A DNA stretch of 22,950 nucleotides from positions 1 to 22,950 of the forward strand of contig NW_003119444.1 in assembly GCF_000003605.2 (NCBI RefSeq), read 5' to 3'. Shown here piece by piece: positions 8,894-19,350 of this stretch; the first letter of the stretch is position 1; every line of letters begins with the position of its first letter. The notes under the pieces are model-generated. The model saw only the letters and a program-made list of their open reading frames with translations. It searched no databases and had not been told where the DNA came from. Source of the DNA: Saccoglossus kowalevskii (taxonomy: Eukaryota; Hemichordata; Enteropneusta; Harrimaniidae). The position numbers and the translations under genes were made by a program.

Positions 8894-9069
8894 CGACGTA
8901 CTACATACAACGCGTGTAAAATACATTGTTTCCATGAAAATCGAACACGCGCTGCGCGAAGACCGACGCACGTTAAATTGTGTAGTATTTTCTGAATTTC
9001 GCATGCGTAGTATTTACTTTAAAAAGTGTATACATCAACAAGCAATGTAACTAATTTTATTCATCATAT

Positions 9070-9505
9070 GGCCAGACTTTTATTATCCCTTGTTTCGCGA
9101 ACCCGCCGAATGAACAGGAGCCGAAAATGAAATATGAAATAAAAATATAATTTTATTTCAGCGTAATTTCTCGCGCCCGCCGACTTGTAAGCGCAACAAA
9201 AAGGCTAAAAAAATATGATTTTTATCTTCATTTTTTTTACCGCCCGCCGCATAACAAATCCAAGTTGCATTTTCGTGGGAGTATCATGATCAAAGTACCG
9301 AAGTCTCGCGCAGATGAGAAACAAGATTATACATGGAATAACATTGTATTTCATTTCCTTTCTCCAAACAATGATCTCACTTACAATTCTTTGAGAATCA
9401 CACAAATCTAATGGAAAAAAAGAATTAATTTAATTTTTTTTCCGCCCTCCTCAAAAAAATTGCCTTATAAAAACTCGCGAAACAAGGAATAAAAAAAGTC
9501 TGGCC
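9070..9505. mobile_element. MITE with inverted repeats of about 32 bp
   Basis: The left arm is GGCCAGACTTTTATTATCCC followed by TTGTTTCGCGA. The reverse complement of the right arm is GGCCAGACTTTTTTTATTCC followed by the same TTGTTTCGCGA. TAT flanks both sides (9067-9069, 9506-9508), consistent with a 3-bp duplication. The 436-bp interior is AT-rich but carries four CCGCC-type blocks (near 9101, 9176, 9241 and 9441). It has no coding capacity, so it is non-autonomous; the superfamily is not clear. Confidence 0.75.
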
Positions 9506-9961
9506 TATTTTCCTATGCAGTATTCGGATTACGTAATAGACATAACGTGTCGTAGTGATTATACCCCAGGCGTTATAGCAAACGAGGCGACTAAAAAAAC
9601 GATAAGCGACAAATGGTGCAATCCGTTATCGAACTGATTTCATGAAATACCGGGTATGCACGTACCATTTGTGATAGTAAATTAACAATATTTAACAAAT
9701 TAGTTTCTTTAATAGTGACAATTTATTTGACAATTTAATAATGTCAGAGACGTGTTATACCTCGCTGGACGGTGAGGGCTAGACTGGCGCAGTCGGGTTT
9801 TTTTGTGTTTTTTTAATGCATTTTCTTTATCAAACGAAATTGAATACCTTCGATTTAAAAAATAATCTGCCCAGAAATCTGACTTTGCAGCATAGTATAT
9901 GATTTGCGATAAGAAATAAATTCGATATCAAGTACATTATATGTTCGCTGTTTAGCTCCGA

Positions 9962-9993
9962 GTCCATGTTCATGTTCATGTCCATGTTCATTG
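9962..9993. repeat. Hexamer microsatellite (CATGTT/CATGTC)
   Basis: About five units of TTCATG or TCCATG, imperfect. Confidence 0.75.
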
Positions 9994-11131
9994 CCAAATC
10001 TGTCACTTTATTAATCTCGCCATATATGGTAATAATATTTTAATATCTCCATAAATCGTTCCATAATTTTCGGCAAAAGAAAACAAAATAATGCATTAAG
10101 ATAGAGGGGGTAAAATACACGCATTACTTGAAATTGAGATTATAATTACAATTTATTCAGTGGCCGCCAATCATTTTAACCCACTCGAGGGAATATAAAA
10201 AAACGAAATTAAACGTCGGAAGTTCACCTAAAATGCCCGGAGCATTTGAGAACGTGCTTTAACGCGTTACGTAATCAGTTTATTGAACGAATTGTTTTGA
10301 GCGGTGAAGCCTTAATTAGAGACAAATCACACACTTAGAGATGCTAACAGTTAGATTTTGCCACAGGGGCTGCAATCATAAACGGTAATTAATTAATAAC
10401 AACTTCAGGAAAATCAAGAACTATATATCCGGATCATAAGATCATGTGTGTCCTTCTATAGTCAGTGCGTTTTATTAGATTTCATCCGGATTTACGTATC
10501 TCGCGATGAAGGCCAGCCATCGGCCGGGGAAATTCATTTAAAGTATAATAAACATATTATTGAATCTGTATTTGTTAAATTTAACACTTAGTATCTGATT
10601 ATTTAGTTGAGTATAAATTTAACCATCTTAAGTGGATTTTGTTGGTGTTCAGCTTTTATTTGGCGTTCCGTTCCGTTTGAAGTCAATTTTACCAGTACTC
10701 AAGATATGTTTCCTAGGTAACGAAATTGACTATTAGTGACTGGTCCCGTGATTCTGTAAACATGTTTTCTATTAATATTAGGGATTGAAGTTATAGATAT
10801 GATACGCGTACATTCATGGATAGAATGTGATCATTCCTTTATAACAAAGTTCCATAGAATAGAACAACTCAAGTTAAATTTTATTTAATCTCTAGAACAA
10901 CTTCGTGTATGTTTAAATATTGACAGAGAATTCCTAACATGATATTCACCACAAAATTCACTCAATTTGTCACCATGGCAATCCCTGCTTATTAGATTAG
11001 GATTTCGGACACAAATCTTAAATAGCTACACCAGTGCACCCCTACCATTTATTCTCTCTAAATACAATGTACCGACTTCCGGCTAAGTAGTACCATTTTC
11101 AATGTTGAAGTTGTATTGTTCCAGCTCGCTG

Positions 11132-11147
11132 CCTCCAGAGGGCGGTG
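11132..11147 (+). promoter_or_regulatory. CTCF-like motif
   Basis: CCTCCAGAGGGCGGTG fits CCNSYAGRKGGCRS well apart from the T at the third base. It has the same orientation as the two CTCF-like motifs near the gene. Confidence 0.3.
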
Positions 11148-11849
11148 TACAAAAACATGGACAATCGGAAGATGAAATTGTAGACGAAATACATTTCTTT
11201 GTCACCAGGAACCTGAATAATCAATTTTCTGCATTTTTTACCTCATTTATTTAACACATTCTAAATTAAATATTGGTAATTTGACATCACCAATAATAAT
11301 TGCTTGATGCTTCATCAAATCGTTTTCTTAATAGGTTATCCCTTTCCTTATCGTTTTAAAGCTTTTAGCGACCATGGTTGCTATGGCGCCCAGAGACTAA
11401 TCACAATAGCATAACATGTGTGTTACGCAATCCAAATTTTACCCAGGGTAATATGATAACTATCAGTGGTTTTAGTATTTATTTGATTGCATATTTTAGA
11501 TCAGAAAACATTTTTTTTTTAAAAATCATAAAAATTCACGTCTCGAATACAAGATTTTAAAATACTAAACCCTGGAAAAACTACCGTATGAAAGTATTGA
11601 ATTTTGAAAAATATTACATCATACTTAGCATTATAAAAAAAAAAACTAAAAAAAAACAACAGTTTGTCTTTGTTTAAATTAAAAGTGGCAAAATGGATAT
11701 CAGTTGTTGTGCATTCGAAACTGAATGCTTAAACATGCAGGATAACGAATGAAACTGAAACAAAAAAAGAGTATCATATATTTCTAGAAATTAACACCTA
11801 TTGATCTCAGAAACTCGTCAATAATTTCTTTAAATATCGTGTTAATTGT

Positions 11850-12270
11850 TATTGCTAATTAGACCAATTAAAACAATTCTGTGCTAATGACTGATTGTCG
11901 CTCACGCACACGAACATTCAAGAAAGCATTACGGGGTTTGATTAGAATCACACCTCCGATTGATTTGCGAATTGACCGTGAATTTAAACAGCCAATATTA
12001 ATTGAGTGACTATTGTTTCTAACGTGTTGTTTATTGATACATATCCGCCCGGTGTCTTTTTCTAAATTGTTGGCAGTACGGCGATCTTATAGTATCCGTG
12101 CCTTTTTTTTTTTTTGGTCGAATGCTTTAGTGGTTCACACGCGCACTTCATAGATGCGTTCTTACACATTGAAGTTTCTTATTGAATGTAGTTGTCTCCG
12201 TGTAATATTTCAATTTATTCTGTTCCTGTAAAATCTTTATATTGCTTTTTGTCACATTTTTTGGAGAATT
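11850..12270 (+). repeat. Dispersed repeat family, copy B
   Basis: Shared blocks in order are CCAATTAAAACAA, GTGCTAATGACTGATTGTCG, CACACCTCCGATTGATTTGC, GAATTTAAACAG, GTTGTTTATTGATACATATC with CGCC, and ACGGCGATCTT. About 330 bp after the core come TTTCAATTTATTCTGTTC and TTTTTGTCACA, which also recur in the other copies. Confidence 0.75.
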
Positions 12271-13015
12271 ATTCGAAGTCAGTGTCGATAATAATATATC
12301 CCACGCCAGGGAGAGCATCTTTGTATTTAAAAAAAAAAGTGCTATAGCGTGATGTTTGTTTTTGTTTATCAGGCAACGAACAATATAAACAACAAGCCGT
12401 GTAATTTACTCTAGATTAGTGTAGATTTCGAGATAATAACAAATCTGTACAGTGCGTATCCGAAAACACGCCTTAAAATTTGAGAAATTCCTGGCTACGA
12501 TTGAAGTACCGTGTATTTCTACAAATCGACCTGTTAATGAATTTAGCATTTTTTTGGAGTTTGTATTTTTCAATTTTATCATCAAGCCTTGGAAATAAAC
12601 AGTGCGGCACAATATGAATATTAGTAATCCGTAGTCATGACAATATATGATAAATAACTAATAATTAGTGATATTTTGATTATTATTTGATCACAGATAT
12701 CAACATACAATTAAAGATATCTTAAATAATTAATATTGTATTTTTCGGAGCATAATGCGATTATTATTAAAGTTTAAAATCAAAGTAAAGTGCTGTTATG
12801 ACACACAATTTTTAAATAGCGGCTAAGAAAATAAATAGGTTATTGTTTAAACGGTAATATGGAATAAGCGGAGTTTGGTGCTAGCATTCGGCATTGACTG
12901 CTTAAAACTGGTCAGGTATATGATTTATCGTTATGTAAAATAGTACTGTCTCGTTTCACAGGGTTTAAGAGCGATATCTTATAAAAATTAAAACCCGTGG
13001 TGAACAAGCAAATCT
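12271..13015. other. Spacer without a recognisable gene
   Basis: AT-rich sequence. The minus frame 12406-12612 has no recognisable content. Confidence 0.45.
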
Positions 13016-13019
13016 AACA

Positions 13020-13530
13020 CAAACGCGGTTCATATTAATCCCCTAAAACTGTGAATAACCACTTCAAATGTGACACTCTTTGTTATTAACAGGGTAATTA
13101 AAACAAGTCGGCGCTAATGACCGATTGTTAGTGTACGTGAACACTTTAAGTCATGCTGGTTTTGTTTAGAATTCGACTCACACCTCCGATTGATTTGCGA
13201 ATTGACTGTAAATTTATTGATTTATTATTAATGGTGCAACCATCGTTTTTAATACGTTGTGTATTGACGCATATCCGCCATATTTCATTCATTCATTACC
13301 TCGTTTCCTCCACCGTGCGACGATCTTCAGGTGACCAATTATAATGATTCGGCGTACTATGCATGTTTCCGTAGATGAACACATTAGTTATTATCTCATA
13401 CTTCTCTTAGTTATATCTATTGTTTTGCCCCACTTCGAATAAAATGTTCCAATTTATTCTTTATTATTATAAAATCATAACATGCTTTATGTCTAATGCA
13501 AGTTTGTTTTTTTGTCGCAATCCATATTTG
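13020..13530 (+). repeat. Dispersed repeat family, copy C
   Basis: It starts CCTAAAACTGTGAATAACCA and continues with GTTATTAACAGGGTAATTAA, GCGCTAATGACCGATTGTTA, CATGCTGGTTTTGTTTAGAA, CACACCTCCGATTGATTTGC, CAACCATCGTTTTTAATACG, GACGCATATCCGCC and GTGCGACGATCTTC. The tail has GTTCCAATTTATTC and TTTTTTTGTCGCAATCC. With copy E it is the best-preserved copy. Confidence 0.8.
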
Positions 13531-14392
13531 TCTTAATATTAGTTCAGTATTTCACGTACAACTAATTCCTCTTTATTCTTCATCGCGAAATACGTAGAGA
13601 TAAAACGTATCCACCAAGGTATATACCACTATCTCGAAGGGTTCGTTAAAAATCAATCACTCTTTGTATTAGCACCCCCTATGGCAACATGTTACTATAA
13701 ACAATACTGTGTGTGATATGTCTCTAATCACGACAAAGTTAACAATTGTAGTTTTCAATGAACCGATTATGTAATCGTTACTAACACGTGTTAACACTCT
13801 TATCTCAGGTTATCGTGGGAGGGGAGGGGGGTAATTTCTCTTTTGTGTGCCCTAGAGTAGAATTTAATTGACGGCCACTGCGTAATTTTCTAATTATAAT
13901 TTCCATTATTCATTGAACTATACAGTATATGTATTAATTCTCATTTACATAATAAGTAGATTTGATCAGCGTCTCAATTCCAACTTGAATGTACGCATGA
14001 GCAGTACTATTCCAGAAAAAAAAATTATCAGATTACCGCCTTGTCGCATCTTCTGATATGTTTTTCTTTTCGTCCGGGTTTCTATGCTATTTAGAGGGGG
14101 GGGAAGGGGATAGCTTGTACAGTTTTACGGGAAATAAAAAGGGCTTTTTACAATTTACAGTGAAAATTGAATTTTGCAGTGAATTGTGTCATCTAGTCGT
14201 TTTACAGTTTCGAAAATGTAATTTCCCTGGATTATTCTTTACGACTTTTTTTATTTGGATATAAATTCTTGTACGTACCGAGAAAAATGACACATTCTTA
14301 CAGTGTACAAAACAAATATTTGATTGATTACGTTGTACGTCTAGCCTAGGATTACAGAATTACGGAATTTATTTTTTTCAATTTACGTTGTA
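13531..14392. other. Spacer, partly duplicated with 16.8-17.0 kb
   Basis: ATGTCTCTAATCA at about 13719 recurs at about 16811. CTTGAATGTACGCATGAGCA at about 13985 resembles CTTGAATGGGTGCATGCGCA at about 16969. Both pairs are in the same order, so the two stretches look like diverged copies of a longer unit. The + frame 14058-14264 is not supported as a gene. Confidence 0.4.
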
Positions 14393-14637
14393 CCATGGAA
14401 CTATAAACGAACGCCATGTTTGCTATAACCAAAACAACTCGATCACGTGATCTCCCGAAGTCGCCCGATTGACTCCGAAAATGACCGATAGTCGGAGATA
14501 AACGTTCATTTGCGTAAATCGGCTTATTTTTTAATGCGACAAAATAAACAGTCAAAATAAACATTCGACGTCGCGGCAACTATCATAGTTCAAAGGAAAC
14601 GAAGTCGTTGTTCTTCCTGGGGTTTATAGTTCCATGG
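14393..14637. mobile_element. MITE with 5-bp target duplication
   Basis: The left end is TTGTA|CCATGGAACTATAAACG and the right end is GTTTATAGTTCCATGG|TTGTA. This gives a 16-17-bp perfect inverted repeat and an identical TTGTA on both sides (14388-14392, 14638-14642). The element is 245 bp. A minus frame of 75 codons fills most of it, but there is no recognisable transposase motif, so it is read as non-autonomous. Confidence 0.78.
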
Positions 14638-15032
14638 TTGTACGAACAAAAAAATATTGCAATTACGTTGAACGAAAATAACCCTTGCCCCCCTTCTATT
14701 TAGAACAGACATATGTCAAATAGTGAATAACTCGTTATGAATATACACATTTTCAGTAATTTTAACTATGATTACTCAATCACAAGGTATACATATTAGT
14801 TCTACAGTACAAGCAGTCAGAGTAGTAAAACAATACCAATGCAAATTCAGAAAGTGCATAATGAAAGTAGTACAGAGACAATTCATTTTTTTCGCTCGAA
14901 AACAAAGTCCCTTGGTATGTTCGTACAGATTGTCATGTCGGAAATGGCATACAGAAATGAATAGTTATAAATATAATAGTAATTCTTCCAAATAAACACT
15001 GAATACAATCATGCTTTGGGTGCTTGGCATGT

Positions 15033-15165
15033 CTAAGCGTTCACGCACATTTCGTTAGCCCGTGCTAAGGATCTGAACCGGGTCTTAAAAACAGATGGGA
15101 TTTAATTCGTACTTATCGTTTCTTAGCCCGTGCTAAGCGTTCTTGCACGTTTTCATAGAAAGGGC
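15033..15165. repeat. Short imperfect direct repeats, spacing about 100 bp
   Basis: CTAAGCGTTCACGCACATTT at 15033 recurs as CTAAGCGTTCTTGCACGTTT at 15133. TTAGCCCGTGCTAAG also occurs twice (15055 and 15123), itself containing a small inverted pair (TTAGC/GCTAA). The rest of 14640-15710 shows nothing I recognise. Confidence 0.6.
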
Positions 15166-15714
15166 TAAAGTTTTTGACTTTTTTGCCTGTGTCAAGGAGC
15201 TGTACTCGAAAACAACTATTAAACAAATAACAACAACAAATAACATGCGACTTGAAATAAATCTCTACACGCGATCCTCTGTTCCACAATAGTTAATGTC
15301 AGTCATCAATGTCTGTACTTTTTACGTTATTTCTTTATAACCAACACGACCAAATATTGAACTTAGACTATCAGTTGTACAACATAAGTGTTATTTATAT
15401 GTATGTATATAGCACAAAAATGCACCAACACAACTTCACATTTTTTATATTTGGGGTGCTACCTGACTAAATATTATTTTAAAAAACTTTCACATATTTT
15501 ATGTTACTAACAATCTGGCTATATTATTTGAATTGTCTGATATAAAAACGTGAAGTTTGGTTTAATAAATTATTAATTAGATAATAATCAATCCTTTAAA
15601 ACATAGCTATTGGTTTAATTTAAATAGGTCGCACGCCTAAGTACTGTTTGTTCTGTATTTACATTTGATAATAAGCGCTTAAAATTTAATAATTTATCGT
15701 CAACTAAAACTTAT

Positions 15715-15770
15715 GTTTTTCCACAAATTAACACTTAGTAATTTCGTAAAAATGTTAATAACTGCTAGAA
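15715..15770 (+). repeat. Dispersed repeat family, fragment F (start only)
   Basis: AAATTAACACTTAGTAATTT and CGTAAAAATGTTAATAACTG match the first 50 bp of copies D and E. The family core does not follow. Confidence 0.5.
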
Positions 15771-16080
15771 ATATATTTGTCTGTGTCTTTTAGACGGTGG
15801 CCCTGCATGAAAAAGTCGCGAACGAGGCTGCAAGTTGATCGGAGATGATATCGCGTGCACCGGAACCGTGTAGCCTATTTTCTGTTCATTAGTCATTAAG
15901 TAAGTAGGCAAACTGCCCAATTATCAAGCGTATTGATAATGTTAGTGATTAATCATAAATTTCGATGGTGATGGAATTCAACGTTTTGAGTAGATTGAGC
16001 AACAAACGCGAGAAAGGTATTGCAATAAATATTATTCAATTAATGTTGAAATGGTAAACCATGGCGGATTTAGTTGGCTA

Positions 16081-16560
16081 ATATTATTAGGATGGATTGG
16101 ATCTTGGTAACGAGGCTAGAACAGATTAAACTTAATGATGAGATTGTGATGGGTTGGATCTATGTGTTAAGATTTGGGAAATGAGATTTTGATGGGTTGG
16201 ATTTTGGTTATGAGATTTTCAAGTTGATGGGTTGGATTTTGGTTATGAGATTTAGATGGGCTGGATTTGGTTGATGAGATTGGGACGGGGTATTTAGAAT
16301 GATATCGGGGATAAAAATAGAACGGATTGGTCGGCTTCGGGAGTATGGGCGAGACTGAATGTGGGTGTTGGGACTATGGGAAGATTGCATTTGGGTGATA
16401 AGATAAGATATAGGATTGGATCGGAGCGCTGACAGTAGGCGTAGATTTGGGTCTGCGTGACGAGGATAGGTTTGGTTTGGTGAATCTGGTTGTAGTGGGT
16501 TTGAATTTAGGTTGAGTTTGGTTAAGTTGGGTAAGTATTAGGTGCGTTGGGTTAGTTAAC
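16081..16560. repeat. G-rich degenerate tandem repeat with strong strand asymmetry
   Basis: Units such as GATGGGTTGGATTTTGGTTA followed by TGAGATTT recur with spacings of about 29-43 bp from 16090 to about 16290. They then decay into GTTTGGTT- and GGGTTTG-like words up to 16560. The + strand has very little C. Two minus frames here (16208-16390, 16374-16562) are Pro/Ser/Thr-rich products of this composition and are not genes. Confidence 0.7.
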
Positions 16561-17470
16561 AATAACTAATGCATAATAATTATACTAGCTATTTAGTGAT
16601 GTTTATATTGTATTGCACTTGAAATTGATTCCCGTCGAGCCATGTCACCGGATACTTGCGTAAGCACAGACGTTGATGAGGATGAGTAAAGTGAACACTA
16701 GAGGTAGTACTTACAAAACCCGGATGAGAACGAGAAAATCAATTACCGTTTGTGCCGACACCCTTATTTTATTACTATTGTTCAAAACGTGTTTTTTTTA
16801 ATTGTTTAACATGTCTCTAATCATATACTTACTAATTCGTCTATCTAAACCGGTGCCCCAGGATAGTTTCAAAATTATTTTTAATGATGTTCTTCATTTT
16901 CGTCTAAGTTTATAAATATATATATCTCATTTTATAATATTTATAAGCTTGTTCGTTCGCCACTCAGCTTGAATGGGTGCATGCGCAGTATCAGAAATGT
17001 GATAAACCTCACATTGTAACCGATGAATGAATACACAGTAATATTATGTGTTTTATTGTGAGTAATCAGCACAGCACGACATGAGAATTACGTAATCCAA
17101 ATAGTGGATATACTACTTGTTGTGTGCGTGTATGTTTTGGTTTGAGATTTGTCGAGGGTTACCCCAAATAGATTTGAAATTATATAAATCTTAACGGGTT
17201 CACATTAAACAAATTCTAGATATTAAAGAGTTTTGCTTATGCAAAATTCAGGAGTTCTTATGAACGACTCTCATACATAATGTAATTATACTGAGATATA
17301 TGCTATTGATTTTAAACAAGTAAAAAGTAAAAAAAAAATCACACATAATGAACAGCTTTAAACTAATATCAATTTCTAGAATCAAGCGAACATTACTGAT
17401 AAGTACTGTAAGTGTAGTGTACAAGTCGAATGCTGATCTATTCTTATCTAAAATCGGAAATAAACAAAAT
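16561..17470. other. Spacer without a recognisable gene
   Basis: AT-rich, including alternating AT at 16914-16935. It contains the second copies of the 13.7-14.0 kb words noted above. Confidence 0.4.
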
Positions 17471-17474
17471 ATGT

Positions 17475-17840
17475 ATCTCCATAAATTAACACTTATTGTT
17501 TTCGTAAAACTGTGAATAACTAATTAAAATGCGATAGTCTTTGTTGTTAATTAGGATAATTAAAACAAGTCTGATTACAAATGACTGATTGTGTGAATTT
17601 TTAAAACCATGCTGGGTTTGTTCTAAATCTCATCTATATTTGATCATTTTGTAAACGCTTTATTATATACGAAACCATTGTCTCTGATGTGTATGTAGTA
17701 TTTCACAGCGTTTTTACAAGTCCCTTTATTGACCTTGACTTATTTTGTTTCAGTATATACAATGCTCTTAGTTTGGCCCTGCAAAATCAACCGTAACAGA
17801 CTTACGTCATATGCAATTTCAATTCTTTGCCACAATCGTA
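17475..17840 (+). repeat. Dispersed repeat family, copy D (internally deleted)
   Basis: The start AAATTAACACTTATTGTTTT, AAACTGTGAATAAC, GTTGTTAATTAGGATAATTA, AAATGACTGATTGTG and CATGCTGGGTTTGTT are present. The central GATTGATTTG segment is mostly lost. The tail block AAAATCAACCGTAACAGACT and TTTGCCACAATC follow at a distance about 150 bp shorter than in copy E. Confidence 0.7.
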
Positions 17841-18849
17841 TAGATATATTTAGCGTCAACTCGGACGCTTAAGTGTTTCCGCGAATGACGAATGGCTTAA
17901 AAGAACGTTTGTTTATATAATGAAATGGATTTTTAGATGAAAAAAAACGACGGTTCAACGCGTAAGTTTCACGTGACTGCGATTGCAATATATATATATT
18001 TATATATTTATTCAACACTGAAACGAACTACAGTGAGTTGTTCTATGGTTATATAACAATAAAAATAAAGATAAAATAAAATAGATATGCGCACGATATA
18101 TATTACATTAATAACACGTTATACACAATCCACTCAACTAGCAAAGTATGACCTTGACACAGTCCGTGACTGACGTCAGTAACGCAACAAGCCAATCATT
18201 TTTGCCTTCAATGTTAACGCATTAGCCTGATTTACAAAACATATTCTATATTTAATATTAATAATGTTCCAAAACGTGTTACATGTATGCTTGATTATTC
18301 ACATAATTGTTCTTTCGATTGATTGTACATTTCTCAGTAGTTTGTTTTCATCATCATAATCAAAAATAATCAGTGCAACCTGTTATTACGTAACCCATGA
18401 AGCTTATATGACGATAACATCAATTTTCGTATATTTATTGATGTACGTATGTACATTAAATTAGAGAACTGCCGGAACTGGCAACGAAGTTGGGTTAAAT
18501 CAAAATAGTAATTTAATGAAATATTATTACAATACACTGTAAAATCGTGCTTACGAAAATCACAATTGCGAGAAAGACAAAATAAATATAATCATAAATA
18601 TATAAAGTTATTGAATTATTTTAAAACAGACTTATATGCTGTCAATAGCAATAGAAAGGACTCTTATTATATACGAGAACACAAAATAACTGTGTCATCG
18701 ACAATTGTAGTAAGAATAATCAGTGTTTAATATTTGCATATCGACGCTTAGTGTTTCAATTCACTATTCGCGATACGATTTCCATTACTGCGATTACGAA
18801 ACTGAGAGCTGTCAGTGTTGAACATAAAAGTATAACACATATGTAGTTT
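17841..18849. other. Spacer without a recognisable gene
   Basis: Mostly AT-rich. The word GACGCTTAAGTGTTTCCGCG at about 17866 recurs weakly as GACGCTTAGTGTTTC at about 18745, again hinting at a repeating unit of more than 1 kb. Confidence 0.4.
18149..18196. promoter_or_regulatory. Cluster of three transcription-factor-like sites
   Basis: TGACCTTGA (18149-18157, reverse complement TCAAGGTCA, the extended half-site of FTZ-F1/SF-1/ERR receptors), ACTGACGTCAGT (18169-18180, a perfect 12-bp palindrome with a full CRE) and GCCAATCA (18191-18198, a CCAAT box) lie within 50 bp. No transcript is seen nearby. Confidence 0.35.
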
Positions 18850-19350
18850 ATAAATTAACACTTGGTAATCTCATAAAAAACTGTGAATAACCACTTATTA
18901 TCAATGGGGGTAATTAAGACAACTAGGCGCTAACGACTGATTGTCACTGTGTGCAAATACTCAAAGTCGTGCTGGGTTTTTTGTGAATTCAAATATCACC
19001 TCCGATTGATTTGAGAATCAGTCGTGCACTTAAACAGTTAATAAATAGTTAATAATAATTCGCCAACCATCGTTTTTAATGTGTTCTTTATTGACACATA
19101 TCCGCCTTGTGTCCATTTCCATTAACGTGCGACGATATTCCGATAAGTTGTATGGTATCACTCCAAGTTAAAGCAAAGACGTGAATTTTTGTTTCCCTGT
19201 TTTTAGTTGCTACTTTAACATGTATATCGTGCTACCTATTTTTTATTTCAATGTGGTTACATTTTTCAAATTTGTTTTGTATCTTATCGATCAACCGTGA
19301 CAGGCTTATGACGTATATAATGTTTCTTTTTTGTCACAATATTATGCATT
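18850..19350 (+). repeat. Dispersed repeat family, copy E
   Basis: The blocks in order are AAATTAACACTTGGTAATCT, AAACTGTGAATAACCACTTA, GGCGCTAACGACTGATTGTC, CGTGCTGGGTTTTTTGTGAA, ATCACCTCCGATTGATTTGA, CAACCATCGTTTTTAATGTG, GACACATATCCGCC, GTGCGACGATATTC, GATCAACCGTGACAGGCTTA and TTTTTTGTCACAATATT. It defines a family length of at least about 480 bp. Confidence 0.8.

Larger units (their letters stand above)
9506..11849. other. Spacer without a recognisable gene
   Basis: I see no exon, RNA gene or clear element in this stretch except a short hexamer repeat and one CTCF-like motif. Long A and T runs are common (for example near 9421 and 11630). Confidence 0.45.

Noticed and set aside
11354-11376. 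RFX X-box at AGCGACCATGGTTGCT
   Set aside because: It is a near-palindrome, but the half-sites deviate at several fixed positions of the X-box consensus.
13816-14118. G-quadruplexes in the G runs at about 13817 and 14091
   Set aside because: Each has only two or three separated G runs, short of the four needed for a standard intramolecular structure.
14352-14579. Minus frame of 75 codons as a gene
   Set aside because: It lies inside a MITE with intact ends and target duplication and has no known motif.
16208-16562. Two minus Pro/Ser/Thr-rich frames
   Set aside because: They are composition artefacts of the G-rich, C-poor tandem repeat.
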